NCBI GenBank assembly: GCA_018806915.1
Contig: JAGKQI010000049.1
Span: 1,984,001-2,048,000 of the forward strand
Direction of reading: 5' to 3'
Length of the DNA stretch: 64,000 nucleotides
Source of the DNA: Phytophthora colocasiae
Taxonomy: Eukaryota; Oomycota; Peronosporomycetes; Peronosporales; Peronosporaceae
A program made the translations under genes and the position numbers. The notes beneath the pieces were generated by a model. The model made no database searches. It worked only from the letters and a program-made list of their open reading frames with translations, and had not been told where the DNA came from. Below are positions 10,686 through 22,911 of this stretch, piece by piece (positions within the stretch are counted from its first letter, which is position 1; each line of letters opens with the position of its first letter).

Positions 10686-10864
10686 GCCTCCCTGCATCAT
10701 TACATAGATGATCGACCTACGCAATTATTTAATTTGGTAGGTACTTGCGAACATAAGTAGTGCCCCCTCAGTCACACATTGCTCCACGTGGAAGCCAGCG
10801 TCCTGCAGCCATAGCTTGGCGCTGCCCTTGTTGTAGCGAAGTGAGGCTGGCGCTTGGCAAGCCA

Positions 10865-12268
10865 ATGGCACGCATTAGGGTGACTGGGATCACACGTGAG
10901 GAAGCGCTTCGGGGCACGCCGGCTCCTGGTACGAAAACCCAGAAGAAGAGTGAAGGCCCCGGACTGCTTCCAAGATTAGGGCACTCAAGCGGGCACGCAA
11001 GGCCGCGAGATGCACGCAGTCAGCAGCAGGAGACGCATCACACCACGGGGATCATGTTCGCATCGCTTCAGGGGATGGAGAGACGGCAGGAACGGTCTGC
11101 GGCACCGCTGACGAGGTGGAGCCGACCAGGGCGGAAGTGTGCAGTGCACATGTCACTAAAACGGGGGGAAATAGTGACACCATTGCTGCACCACGTGTCT
11201 CTGTCTGCACTGCTCAGTCTGTGGAGTCAGGCTGCACAACTTGGGTATGTTTGATTTGTACGTTTGTAAATACGGAGATTTCCGCCGCTTGCAAGAATTG
11301 CAAGTGCGCTCCTGCGACTTCTCGGACGGATCTGGCAACTGCTGCAACCGACTCAGCGGCTGCTGCAAACGACTCGGCGGCTGCTGCAACCGACTCCGCA
11401 GCTGCTGCTACCGACTCGGTGACTGCTGCAACAGACCAAGTATCTGCTGTTCTCGACCCTAGTGTGCCTGATAACGAGGTGATCTATTATCCGATCAATG
11501 GCAAATACTATGGCCTAAGTCGTGTGACCGTTTCCAATGGATATGCAACTACCAAGGCGAAGTGGAATGTTGCTCGCATCAACAACCGACGTGATGGAAA
11601 GTTTGGGCGTGAGTATCACGTGCTTTGGGCATTAAATGAAGTCGGAATTGGAAAGTACTACGTGGAGACTTGGGAGCCAATAGAGCAATTGTGTGAGGAT
11701 AATTTTAACGATGAAATGGATCTTGTGGATCGTTGGATAGCTTCGAAGATTGAACATTTCGAGCAATTTTGTAAGGGTGACACGTATGGAACATTTCTGC
11801 TGGGAGCTGATGGACAAAACCTGTGCATGTTTAATGCACTGAATCGCGCTGCTGAATTGGCTGGTCGTCCGGATATAATTACACAGCAGGAAATTGATGA
11901 TTTTTTGTTCAAGATGAGCTCAAGTTGAACCAAGTGGATCTTACTGAGGGAGCCACCTGGAAGACAGTGCTTCGGTTTCTTCGGCGCCTTCGTGATGATG
12001 GTCGCGATTTCAGATATAATGCTCTTACGAAGAAGAATTATCCGTTCCCGGTCGCCGTGGAGCACGTGTACTACAAGAACTCGATCTCGTGGATGGAATT
12101 TATCTGGTTGGCGCTTACAATCACAGCTTCGTCGGTCACTGCGTTGTGCTCACTGTTGAAGGTTCCAAGCGTACTATATACGACTCCGGCGACGGCAAGC
12201 CAATCTCGTCAGCGGCTCATTGGATCAATTTCTTCGCTTTCGTTCGTCCGTTCATCGTTTTCAAGTAG
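10865..12268 (+). pseudogene. Copia-1a accessory gene, antisense to pol: RanBP2 zinc finger, chromodomain-like, cysteine protease
   Basis: This gene lies between pol and the 3' LTR and is transcribed against the element. The first ATG (10865) opens a basic Arg/Lys-rich region. A RanBP2-type zinc finger follows at 11242-11301 (W-x-C-x2-C-x3-N-x6-C-x2-C, all positions present), then Ala/Thr/Asp/Ser repeats, then a chromodomain-like segment at about 11551-11740 (YHVLWALN, then TWEPIEQL). The C-terminal part has a cysteine box, GADGQNLCMF (Cys at 11824-11826), a histidine box, FVGHCVVL (His at 12137-12139), and a YDSGDG motif (Asp at 12182-12184), in the order of OTU or other papain-fold proteases. 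Three frame changes interrupt it: one near 10945, one in a T run near 11903, and one near 12070. The stop is TAG at 12266-12268. The domain calls are motif-based. Confidence 0.6.
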
Positions 12269-12507
12269 GTGATTGGAGTCGGTAGGGATTTCTGCAGGTT
12301 TGCCTTACTAATGATGAACCTTCCTAGCAAATCAGTGTTTGTGCATGGTTAAAATATTCTTGTGCCTGTAAAATTCGGTATGACACCAGGGAAACCTCAA
12401 CGAGGAAAAACCTTTTGCGATCAACAATAAAACCCAGTGGAAAAAAAAATCGCAGTACAATATAGGCACGCTTCATGCAATCGTTTCATTTATGTTTAAG
12501 TAGGATT

Positions 12508-15500
12508 CTACTCAGCTTTTAGGGAATCAATCCTTAGTTTCCTTCTTAGTTCTCTAAACTGATGCTTATCAAGAGCTTTTGTAAAAATGTCAGCAACCAT
12601 ATCTTTAGTGTTGCAGTACTCGACGCTGAATTCGTGTCGTTCAACTTTCTCCTGAACAAAGCAATATCTAATGTGGATATGCTTTGACCTCCCATGCATT
12701 TCAGGGTTGTAGGAGATTTTTATACAGCTCTGATTATCCTCGTAAATAATGTTGGCCTGCGTTGTAGCAAACCAAGTTCTCCTAAGAGTAGTTGGAGGAA
12801 TATCATTTCTTGCATACAATGGCACAGGGCGATATATTCTGCCTCTGTTGTTGACAGGACCACAGTGTGGTGTTTGCGTGAGAGCCATGAGATGGGACTA
12901 TTAGCGAGTGTAGTGACATAGCCTCCGACAGAACGTCTCGTGTCAGGGCAGTTAGCATAATCCGAGTCACTGTATGCCATGAGATGGTCAGCAAGATTAT
13001 CAGGGGTGGTGTCCCGTGAACCTCCCAGCATCAAACCGGTACCTGCAAGGTACTTTAGCCCTCGGATGACAGCATTCCTGTGATCCATTCCGGGATTCGC
13101 TAAAAATTGGCTAACTTCACGCATGTAAAATGCCATGTCGGGTCGAGTGCCTACCATCAGGTACATAACACTTCCGACAGCTTCACGATACGGAATGGCT
13201 TTCATCGCATCTTTTTCTGCCGCACGGAGAGTTTAGCATTCCGTTCTACTGGGGTTGCAATTGGATAAGGAATATATATTCGCTGAATCGGTCAATCACC
13301 TTCGTAGCATATTTGTGTTGGTGGATAAAGATCGTTCGGTTCTTGCGGTCACGTTGAATAGACCAGCCGAGTAAGTACTTCACCTCCCCTAAATCTGTCA
13401 TGGAGAACCTCTTTTTCAGGGCGGATTTAAGCTCACTGACGAGCGCTGGAGTTAGTGCAATAATCAGAAGATCATCGTACACGGCAATATAGCAGGTAAT
13501 GCCTTTCGTCGTGCGCTGGAAAACACAACTGTCCTTGAGGAGTTTGTGGAAGCCAAGACTGACAAGAAAAGCAGACAGCGTTTGATACCAGACACGGGGG
13601 GGGCTGCTTTAAACCGTATAGGCTTTTGAGCAGTTTGCACACGAGATGTTCCTTGCCCGGGATTGTGAATCCTTCCGGTTGAGCCATGTAGATGTCTTCC
13701 TCAAGAAAACCATTCAGGAAATTCAAGATCCAGCAAGGATGCGATCGTAAGCAGTAGTCGTAGTACTTCCATCCTGATAAAGGGGAAAATATTTCATTGT
13801 AATCAATGCCATGGCGTTGTAGAAAACCTTTGATCACCAGGCGAGCTTTAAAGCGATCAATTGCGCATGTTCCGGTGTACTTAACGACGAAAACCCAGCG
13901 GCTAGTAAGAATTTTTCGTCCCTTCGGCGGGGGTACTAGAATCCATGTGTTGTTGTCCATGAGAGACTTGTATTCTGAGTTGGCAGCTTTTCGCCACTGA
14001 TTTGCATGAGAAGACCTCATTGCTTCTTTATACGTAATGGGTTCAGACACATACCGAATAGCTAGTAGTGTGTAGAGTAGCTCTCTGCGTTGTCCCTGTT
14101 CTTTGATGTCCTCCGCAGCATCAAGCCGTACATTTGTCGTGGCCAAGCGGGGGCGTTTGCGGGAAGGAGACACTGGTGAGCCAGGTGTTAGCTCAGTTCG
14201 GAAAGAGTGAATGACATCGGTCTCAGTCGCGTCTCGGAGCAAGGGTGGTTGGTGCTGAGACTGAACAGTCGGAGCAGACTGTGGTTGAGGCAGAGGTGTA
14301 GGAGCAAGGTGGTGCGTTTGCTCTCGTTGTGTTAGGCGACGAGTCGTCGTCTTGTCAGCTAGAGAGGGGAATTCGTCCTCTTTAAAAATGACATCACGAC
14401 TGTACACGATAGCATGTGTGTTAATGTCCAGTAACCGAAAGCCTTTCTTGTGATCGGGGATGCCAAGATACATGCACAGACGTGCACGGGCATCAAGCTT
14501 GTCGCGGTATTGCTCCGTAATGTGGACATATGCACTGCATCAAAATACCTTAATATAATCCATGGATGGGATACGGTTGTACCATAGTTCGTGGGGTGTA
14601 CGACCATCAGTTTTGGGAGCACGGCGTCATATTAATCAGTGTAGTCACATGACAGATACATTCTGCCCAAAGCTGTTTGGGAAGGTTGCCATCCAACAGT
14701 AGGGCTCGAACACGTTCCAAGATTGTTCGGTTTCTGTCGTTCAGCAACACCATTCTGCTGAGGTGTATAAGCATTCGTGAACTGGGCATGCGTACCATAC
14801 TTATTAAAGATCAAACGACCCAGTTTCTCATATTCCTTAGCATTATCCGCTTGCAGCACCCGGATTTCTTCATCATCGATGTGCTGGCGGCGCCATTCAA
14901 GAACTTGGACATCCTTTCTAAAGATGTTCAGAGCCTTCTTTCTAAAAATCTTCGTAGCACGCAAACAGATCACTACGGGCTTTAAGCGGGTACGTAAACA
15001 TATATTGAGAGAAGTCATCGATAAAGATCACAAAGTAACGACAACCAGTAAGGCTAGGTACAGGTAATGGACCACAAATGTCGGAATGGACTTTGCCCAA
15101 GGGCGATGTAGCACGTTCAACAATTATATTAGAGTAGAAAGGGGAGCGGTGAGACTTCGCTAACGTGCAGGCAACACAGAAGAAATCTGCTGGCGGCGTT
15201 ACAGACGCGGTTCCGTCAAGTCCATGAATGGAAAGCTTCCTAGATAAATAACGCAAAGTGCGAGCGTTAGGATGGCCAAGACGTTTGTGTAATAGCAGAA
15301 AAGATCGTTGCTTACCTTTAGCTATGAGTGCCGTAGAGGTGGCCTTTGGTTGGGCGTAGAACTGGTATAGATCCGTAGTAGTAGCCATGGGAGCTTTAAT
15401 GCTGAGGCGCCGGTCAGTATGCATGGTGCATTTCTTGCGGTCAAAGTTGAAGCGGAAGTTATGCTTAACAGCTGCCGGGACTGAAAGTAAACTGAAGTGC

Positions 15501-17128
15501 AGTTGTGGCGCGTACAGTACACCCTGGAGAGACATCGTCTGAGAGTTGCCCTTAGAGTCGAGTACTTCCAGGTCGACGCGTCCAATGCCTTCAATCGGGA
15601 TTTGGTTTTTACCGCCGACTGTGATGGACCCACCACTGGTGGTTATATCAGTAAACCATTGGGACTCGTGCGTTACGTGACGCGTACACCCAGAGTCTAT
15701 GGTCCATGTAGGATCCAGTTGAACGTTGGCCTGAGCCGAGAGGCTTACAGGTGAGTTGACTGTCGTAGCAACCGCTATTAAACCCACGTCACGGCGCTCT
15801 TGGTGAAACACCTTACGGGTGCTGCCATGGACTGCTACCTCACCGTCGGAATCCGACTGAAGGGGGCATGATTTGGATTGGTCGTGGTCACGATGTTGAC
15901 TATGACTGTTTCGTTTAGAGGCAGCACCTCCCCTGTTTCGCTGATCACGGCGATCGGAGCTGTCGTGATCGCGGTTATTGGTGGTGCGCCCACGGTCTCG
16001 AGAGTTGTTGTGGGTGTTGCGGTACGGATGAGTACGCTGCGTACTCCCACCTTTGAAAGCAAAGTTGGCTGGGAGTACAGTACCAGCCTTGACACGACCG
16101 TCTCGTAGGTCCTTTTGCAAGCCACGACACAGGCGAATGTTGTGACGAGGCCGATCACAGTACGAACAGACATTGCTAGAGGTAGGACTCGAAGCCGTGG
16201 TCACCGGAGCAGCTGCGACGAGAGCGCGCTCATTCTTGGTTGCTGTCGTTTCCGGGGTTCCTTTCGATAGCGTGTACCGTTCTTGGGCTTGAAGGTCACG
16301 GACCTTGCCCTCGATGCTTTGCTTTAGATCCTCATACGGGATATACTTCCGCTGGCTCTTCCAAATGCGAAGGTCATTCTTCCAGGACTTGGGCATGGAA
16401 TGGAACAGGTAGATTGACTTCTGTCCTTCCGTCATCACCGATTCGGTGGCCTCTTCTGGGGCTTTCATCGCATTCTCCAGCTTGAGGAAGAACTCTGTTA
16501 AGTTACTCCCTTCGTGGTACTTGATTTCCATCAAGTAGTGCTGGATGAAGTAGGGGTCGCCATGAAAAGCTGCACCCTCGTACTTCTTGCAGATGAAAGA
16601 GAAGATTTCGTAGGACGTCGTGAGATTGCGAACCAGACGAACATGCCTGGTGGTCTTCACCAGGAACGCCTTCGTCTTGGCCTCCTTGCGGCGTCGCTCA
16701 TACTGACTGAGAGGTTGGGGCTTCTCCTTAACAACACGTTTCTTGGTTTTGGTAGCTTGGTGGCGGTTGAAGGGGCGGATGGTGGGCAGATTCTTGCGCT
16801 TAGTAGCGGTGTCGGATTCCTCATCGGAGTCCTCCTCAGAACCCGAGGTTGGCTTCAGTTCTTCATCACTTTCGTCAAAGTCCACCGCGTCGGAGTCGAT
16901 TTCGAGGGTCGTCGCTGGCTTGCGCCTTGGCTTGTCATCGACGTCAGACATGTCGCCATCGCTTTCTTCCGTTTCATCCTCCGAGATTCCATCGTAGTCC
17001 GGTTTCTTCACGAAGCCGAGGAGATGTTTCCCGTCGAGAGATGCGCATACACGAGTCTTCCACACGTCGAAGTTTTCAGCACCGACGAGGCGTGGAAAGT
17101 CATCGTTCGAGGCGTGACTTGGGCTCAT
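12508..17128 (-). pseudogene. Copia-1a gag-pol polyprotein, broken
   Basis: From ATG at 17126-17128 one frame runs 728 codons to 14942. It covers gag, a CCHC knuckle (CSYC...H...C, CX2CX4HX4C), protease (WTIDSGCTRHVTH), the H-H-C-C zinc region (LLHKRLGHPN, CVAC) and the first integrase Asp (HSDICGP). Extra bases in homopolymers near 14945, 14740 and 14620 then break the frame, while copy b is intact there. Shared with copy b are a TGA replacing the Gly after IKVF (near 14540), a deletion of the conserved stretch before LNGFLEED in reverse transcriptase (near 13720), and a break before the RNase H end. The reverse transcriptase core reads VYDD rather than the usual YVDD. RNase H ends in a recognisable DIFTKAL block. 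The product could not function. Confidence 0.9.
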
Positions 17129-17132
17129 GACC
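17111..17132 (-). promoter_or_regulatory. Copia-1a primer binding site (tRNA-Met anticodon arm)
   Basis: Immediately inside the 5' LTR, the element strand reads GGTCATGAGCCCAAG. Its reverse complement can fold as TTGGG-CTCATGA-CCC, an anticodon arm with a CAT anticodon. This is the half-tRNA-iMet priming known for Drosophila copia. The ATG of gag lies inside the site. Confidence 0.65.
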
Positions 17133-17325
17133 TGTTGCAAGGGTGAAGCTGGAGTAGTTGAGGGGAAAGAAGAAGAAGAAGTTATGTTTTAAAGTTTAAA
17201 CGTCAACGCAGTGGTGTGGGAATGACTGGTGGCTAAGAACTACACTACTCTCTACTATTATTATAGTGAGATCCACTATTATCTTGATAGAGAGGTTTTA
17301 CTATGAAATGATTGCAACTTTAACA
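17133..17325 (-). repeat. Copia-1a 5' LTR (193 bp)
   Basis: It has TG...CA ends and is followed on the gag side directly by the primer site. It has one private change (ATTATTATAG near 17260). Confidence 0.95.
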
Positions 17326-18466
17326 CACTTTAAGTCAATTCTACTCACCTAATAGTTATCTGCACTTACCACTTAAAACGTTTCCCTCTTTCTGGTGTAA
17401 CGTCAACTAGACTTGAATGTTGGTAACGCTACTTAGCTGTATCTAATATGATTTCTCACTCTATACACGATAGTACTTGGTAGCACTCTCAAACCTTTTT
17501 TTTTTACAAAGTTATTAAACATTGAAGTGACGTTTCAAAAGCTCGCCTTTGACCGACCATAACTCAATTTAGACTTGCACTCTATCAAATCTGTATAGAT
17601 GGATCTAACGTACCTATTTATGCTCTTTCCAATGGTGCCTTGTGTGACTACCAAACCTTATATCTCAAGTCAGTATTATCTTATACTGGATTTTTCAAAG
17701 AAGAGACATTTTTGATAGTGTACCTTTATTACGCACATGTAAGCAATGTACTTTTCAAACTGTTTCCTGTGGTGTCCTGTGTGGCGGCCAGATTACACAC
17801 CTGAAGTCCCCTTTATCGTATACAAGGTGATATAACCCCGGACACCTTTTAAGGATGGTTGTATTATTTATATCACATGTGAGTCTCGCCATTATGCTCT
17901 CCGTGTCGAAATACGGTACCTCACCAATTTTCGTATAGTGACGTGTAGTATTAAAGAAGTTAAAAATAAAGATGATCAGCCCATTTATGCTGATCTCACA
18001 ATCAACTTCCTGTGTCGAAATACTCCACTCCACAACTTTTCATATAGTGAAGTTCAGTATTGAAGGAGTTTAAAAACTGGTTCAGTCGTTCGTTTATATC
18101 ACAAGGAGTACTGTCATACATTTTCCAATATACGGCCGATTTCACTCAGTTTTGACTCCGCAGTTGACATGGCTTTTTGTATGGGATTTCCAAAATTATA
18201 GAGTGTGGTACTAAAAACTAAAATAGTTAATGAATGAAACAACAACAAAAATATTTGGGTTTTGGACGTTTTGAGGACCCTATATCAACGTTCGAGGACC
18301 TTATATGGGCGTCTATTTTAGGTATCGGGGCCCTAAAGAACCTTAGCATGAACATTCATCCGCGTTGGAAATATATATAGTAGCAGTAGTCTCCCTGTCC
18401 TTGATGTACGTAACACCCCATTTATTTTAGAGGCAGTCTTTACCTCTGAGCGGAATCCGATTTTTA

Positions 18467-18602
18467 CGGTACACTGGTACATGGTACAAGGGTACATTAA
18501 TACATGGTACACAGGTACATGGGTACATAGATACATGGGTACACTGGTACATGGTACACTGGTACATGGGTACACTGGTACATAGGTACATGGTACACTG
18601 GT
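18467..18602 (-). repeat. Minisatellite of X2 (about 10-bp unit, long variant)
   Basis: Variants of GGTACATGGGTACACT repeat through this stretch with a period of about ten. This copy includes the interior TACATAGATACATGGG, shared only with X4. Confidence 0.85.
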
Positions 18603-19264
18603 TCATCGCCTGTCTATGTCATATGGGAGGCTTACCATCATCTTCCCCGTGTCGAAATACCCCACCTCACAAATTTTCGTACAGTGAAGTGAAGTATTGA
18701 CGAAGTTTTGAAAATTGGCTGATTGGACCGTCTATACGACATGAGAGTACAGTCATACATTTTCAAGCCAACTATTTTTTTCACTCACGCTGTTTGGACT
18801 CCGGAAATGACGAAAACCCAAAATTAATAATTTTAGGTAGCTCCAAACTCACTAGTTTAGGTCCGCGACACGTCTTTCCGAAAAGTCAAGCCCTCGGACA
18901 CGTCCGTACCAAGCCCCTATATTAACAGAATAGAAATTAGATGAGAGAGGTATTTAGGACAGAATGGAACGTGTGTTGATGAGTACATAATAAAGAGATA
19001 CTTAGCTTTAGGAGTGACCAGAATACTGGTGGTGGTGTGTATTGAAGAAGAGAAGTGCTTAGTGGCCGTCAAAAGACGAAGTGAAGAGGGAGAAGGAGCT
19101 TATTATGACTCCTTCTATAGTTATGCTTAAGTCAAGTGTAGCAGCTTAGACAGGTTTACAGATCAGCTCTGGGGTACACTGTACCATAGTAAAATGGCTA
19201 CCTCAACAAACAGTATGAAAAAGTACGCAACTAGTCTAACTTGCTAAGCTACCCGCTTCAGTAC

Positions 19265-19963
19265 TTACTCACCGATTGAAATCACCGTCAAGCGCCAGTG
19301 CTGCCCAAGTCTTTCCGCTACCATCATCGCCAGCGCTTCGTCGGTTTCAGCAGTGAGGAACCACTCGCCGCCGATGTTCTTCCATCCGCGCCGTTCGCCG
19401 TTCGCCTTCGCACGCTTGTTCGGGTTGCGCCACGGGAACGTCCTCAAGTGTGCGAGTACGTCTTCGTACACTTGTTGCGTCGTGAGTTGCGGTTCGCCTC
19501 GAAGTTCTTCGTCGGCTTGAGCAGCATCGGCGATCACTTCTTCATCAGCTCCCGCGACCTTCAGCGTGATGGACATGAACCTCGTCGTCGTCCGCTGAAT
19601 GATCGCTCCCATGGCCTCTTGATCCATCGCACGCCACGCTGAAGGGGTGAAACGCCACGCCACGTCGGTCACCAACATCACGGCCAGGCGTCGCCACGTA
19701 GTGTCCCTCCGCATGAAACTTGCCGCCTTGAAGTCCGTGTAGCCGATCATGTTCAACAGGAAGCTGTACCCTGCGATCTGGTCGAACGATGGCTTGACGT
19801 TGTTGTCACCGTGGAAGACGTTCGTCAGCTTGGCCCAGACGTACAGGATGTCGAACGCATGCAGCACGTGGGGCTTCAAAAGGTACTGCATCATCACCAT
19901 CTGCCCGCCGATGATATGCCAGTAGTGGCTGTAGAGGCGCACCGTGTCGAAAATGCTGGCCAC
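19265..19963 (-). CDS. Gene B, copy in X2 (unknown, 232 codons open)
   Basis: This is the reverse-strand copy of the ORF described at 21687-22385, intact here. The first codon is GTG (CAC on the plus strand). It is bordered by the converging long inverted modules. Confidence 0.45.
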   Translation of the reverse strand: MASIFDTVRLYSHYWHIIGGQMVMMQYLLKPHVLHAFDILYVWAKLTNVFHGDNNVKPSFDQIAGYSFLLNMIGYTDFKAASFMRRDTTWRRLAVMLVTDVAWRFTPSAWRAMDQEAMGAIIQRTTTRFMSITLKVAGADEEVIADAAQADEELRGEPQLTTQQVYEDVLAHLRTFPWRNPNKRAKANGERRGWKNIGGEWFLTAETDEALAMMVAERLGQHWRLTVISIGE

Positions 19964-20509
19964 TCGTATAGACGGGCCATTGAGCCAATTTTCAAAACTT
20001 CGTCAATACTTCACTTTACCATACGAAAATTTGTGAGGTGGGATATTTCGACACGGGGAAGATGATGGTGGGATCCCCATAAGACATAGACGGGACAATC
20101 AGCCAGTTTTTGAAACTTTCTCAATACTTCACTTCACTAAACGAAAACTTGTGACGTGAGGTTTTACGATACGGGGAAGATGATGGTAAGACTCCCATGT
20201 AGCATAAACAGGCCAAAAACACGTATAACACCTTCATGTAAAAACTCCTTGTATAAGTAAATACTGACTTGGGATATAAGATCTGGCAGACGCACGTGGT
20301 ACCATCCGGAAAGAGCATGAAAAAGTACATTGTTTTCATGTGCGTAAGAAAGGGGAACGGTATATATAGCCAATGATAGAGCAAGAAACGTCTAATTTTT
20401 AATATGCCTGTATAAGCTAATACTGACATGGGATTACAGTCATACATATTCAAGACAACTTGTTTTTCACTCTCCAATTTTCTGCCGATTTCACTGAGTT
20501 TTGGTTTCG

Positions 20510-21140
20510 CAATCGACTCGGAGTTTTTGTATGGGATTTCCTATATTAAGGTTGATGACCAGCTATTCTCGACATGCTACAGCACCTCCATGCTCTTAAA
20601 AGCCAACATTCGTTTAGTGAGCATTATTAACCATTTTAGCCAATCCATGAACGCTATTAGTTGCATTTTAGCTAATAGATGTAGACCGGGACCATCGACT
20701 ACGCGTCATGGAACCATCGACTTCATGCAAAACATGGCACAAAACTGTGATTTTGGGACCATCAGAGCCATCGACTACGCTGTATTCGGCGTACTCTACG
20801 TCTAGTTGATAAAATAGAGTATTGATAAAGTAGAGTATAGGAAAAGTACGTTATTTACACCTTCTCTATATTTTTCCCACACTTGCTTTTCTACACTTTA
20901 TACTTCGTACACTTTACTTACATTTTACTTTATTTAATTCGTTTTTTTTGCACACTTCTTCATACACTTCATTTTCAAACACTTTACTTTGTTTATTCCA
21001 CCCCATACATACAATTTTGTACTCTTTTTCTTCACTCTACGTTTCATTGTTTACTCTACACACTACATTTCTGCATTTCAACCATCCTAAAGTTTACACT
21101 CTACTTTTCTTTACACTTTCTAACTTCTTTTATTTTACCA
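20510..21140 (+). repeat. S2: junction spacer, plus orientation
   Basis: This joins the B ends of X2 and X3 and is the same sequence as S1 apart from a few changes (CAATCGACTCGGAG at the start). The arms on either side meet it at GGTTTCG and CGAAGCC. The presence of the same S at both A-A and B-B junctions is notable. Confidence 0.85.
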
Positions 21141-21560
21141 CGAAGCCAAAACTCAGTGAAATCGGCAGAAAATTGGAGAGTGAAAAACAAGTTGTCTTGA
21201 ATATGTATGACTGTAATCCCATGTCAGTATTAGCTTATACAGGCATATTAAAAAATTAGACGTTTCTTGCTCTATCATTGGCTATATATACCGTTTCCCT
21301 TTCTTACGCACATGAAAACAATGTACTTTTTCATGCTCTTTCCGGATGGTACCACGTGCGTCTGCCAGATCTTATATCCCAAGTCAGTATTTACTTATAC
21401 AAGGAGTTTTTACATGAAGGTGTTATACGTGTTTTTGGCCTGTTTATGCTACATGGGAGTCTTACCGTCATCTTCCCCGTATCGTAAAACCTCACGTCAC
21501 AAGTTTTCGTTTAGTGAAGTGAAGTATTGAGAAAGTTTCAAAAACTGGCTGATTGTCCCG

Positions 21561-21687
21561 TCTATGTCTTATGGGGATCCCACCATCATCTTCCCGTGTC
21601 GAAATATCCCACCTCACAAATTTTCGTATGGTAAAGTGAAGTATTGACGAAGTTTTGAAAATTGGCTCAATGGCCCGTCTATACGAG
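21561..21687 (+). repeat. Left inverted module flanking gene B (reference copy)
   Basis: This 127-bp segment, with GTGTCGAAATATCCCACC and GTATTGACGAAG, is the imperfect reverse complement of 22912-23040. It ends at the first codon of the B frame. Equivalent pairs flank B in every complete arm. Confidence 0.8.
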
Positions 21688-22385
21688 TGGCCAGCATTTT
21701 CGACACGGTGCGCCTCTACAGCCACTACTGGCATATCATCGGCGGGCAGATGGTGATGATGCAGTACCTTTTGAAGCCCCACGTGCTGCATGCGTTCGAC
21801 ATCCTGTACGTCTGGGCCAAGCTGACGAACGTCTTCCACGGTGACAACAACGTCAAGCCATCGTTCGACCAGATCGCAGGGTACAGCTTCCTGTTGAACA
21901 TGATCGGCTACACGGACTTCAAGGCGGCAAGTTTCATGCGGAGGGACACTACGTGGCGACGCCTGGCCGTGATGTTGGTGACCGACGTGGCGTGGCGTTT
22001 CACCCCTTCAGCGTGGCGTGCGATGGATCAAGAGGCCATGGGAGCGATCATTCAGCGGACGACGACGAGGTTCATGTCCATCACGCTGAAGGTCGCGGGA
22101 GCTGATGAAGAAGTGATCGCCGATGCTGCTCAAGCCGACGAAGAACTTCGAGGCGAACCGCAACTCACGACGCAACAAGTGTACGAAGACGTACTCGCAC
22201 ACTTGAGGACGTTCCCGTGGCGCAACCCGAACAAGCGTGCGAAGGCGAACGGCGAACGGCGCGGATGGAAGAACATCGGCGGCGAGTGGTTCCTCACTGC
22301 TGAAACCGACGAAGCGCTGGCGATGATGGTAGCGGAAAGACTTGGGCAGCACTGGCGCTTGACGGTGATTTCAATCGGTGAGTAA
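21687..22385 (+). CDS. Gene B, reference copy (unknown protein, 232 codons open)
   Basis: The frame opens after a TGA near 21656 and stays open to TAA at 22383-22385. Its listed first codon is GTG, and the first ATG is codon 22, so the true 5' end is unclear. Base composition is clearly more GC-rich than the flanks, as in a captured host gene. The peptide has a Trp/Tyr/His-rich start, a middle with RRDTTWRRLAVML, an acidic Ala/Glu/Asp helix, then a basic patch (PNKRAKANGERRGW), and ends near a splice-donor-like GTGAGTAAGT at 22378, which suggests that a downstream exon was lost. It lies between inverted modules of about 127 bp. I recognise no family, and expression is unproven. Confidence 0.45.
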   Translation: MASIFDTVRLYSHYWHIIGGQMVMMQYLLKPHVLHAFDILYVWAKLTNVFHGDNNVKPSFDQIAGYSFLLNMIGYTDFKAASFMRRDTTWRRLAVMLVTDVAWRFTPSAWRAMDQEAMGAIIQRTTTRFMSITLKVAGADEEVIADAAQADEELRGEPQLTTQQVYEDVLAHLRTFPWRNPNKRAKANGERRGWKNIGGEWFLTAETDEALAMMVAERLGQHWRLTVISIGE

Positions 22386-22911
22386 GTACTGAAGCGGGTA
22401 GCTTAGCAAGTTAGACTAGTTGCGTACTTTTTTTCATACTGTTTGTTGAGGTAGCCATTTTACTATGGTACAGTGTACCCCAGAGCTGATCTGTAAACCT
22501 GTCTAAGCTGCTACACTTGACTTAAGCATAACTATAGAAGGAGTCATAATAAGCTCCTTCTCCCTCTTCACTTCTGTCTTTGACGGCCACTAAGCACTTC
22601 TCTTCTTCAATACACACCACCACCAGTATTCTGGTCACTCCTAAAGCTAAGTATCTCTTTATTATGTACTCATCAACACACGTTCCATTCTGTCCTAAAT
22701 ACCTCTCTCATCTAATTTCTATTCTGTTAATATAGGGGCTTGGTACGGACGTGTCCGAGGGCTTGACTTTTCGGAAAGACGTGTCGCGGACCTAAACTAG
22801 TGAGTTTGGAGCTACCTAAAATTATTAATTTTGGGTTTTCGTCATTTCCGGAGTCCAAACAGCGTGAGTGAAAAAAATAGTTGGCTTGAAAATGTATGAC
22901 TGTACTCTCAT

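Larger units (their letters stand above)
10493..17325 (-). mobile_element. Copia-1, copy a: complete Ty1/copia LTR retrotransposon, defective
   Basis: The element is 6833 bp with 193-bp LTRs beginning TGTTAAAG and ending TTGCAACA in its own orientation. It is flanked by the 5-bp direct duplication CACTT (10488-10492 and 17326-17330). The order on the minus strand is 5' LTR, primer site, gag, protease, integrase, reverse transcriptase, RNase H, an opposite-strand accessory gene, 3' LTR. Integrase before reverse transcriptase defines the copia order. Several frameshifts and a nonsense codon make it defective. Confidence 0.95.
9266..20509 (-). repeat. X2: inverted arm carrying copia-1
   Basis: This is the reverse complement of the X arm, 4.41 kb once the 6.83-kb copia-1 insertion and its target duplication are removed. 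It holds gene A (9740-10453), the minisatellite (18467-18602) and gene B (19265-19963). About 15 bp present in the other arms next to the insertion site (near 10478) is missing here. Confidence 0.95.

Noticed and set aside
15322..17146. Long opposite-strand frames inside copia-1 gag-pol (for example 16514-17146 plus and 55868-56482 minus)
   Set aside because: They are antisense shadows of gag. Unlike the accessory gene near the 3' LTR they carry no domain motifs.
20121..20477. Frames of 69 to 118 codons beside each B-B junction (also near 21267, 35809, 36956, 51487 and 52634)
   Set aside because: Two overlapping frames in AT-rich module repeats, with frame changes between copies and no recognisable domain.
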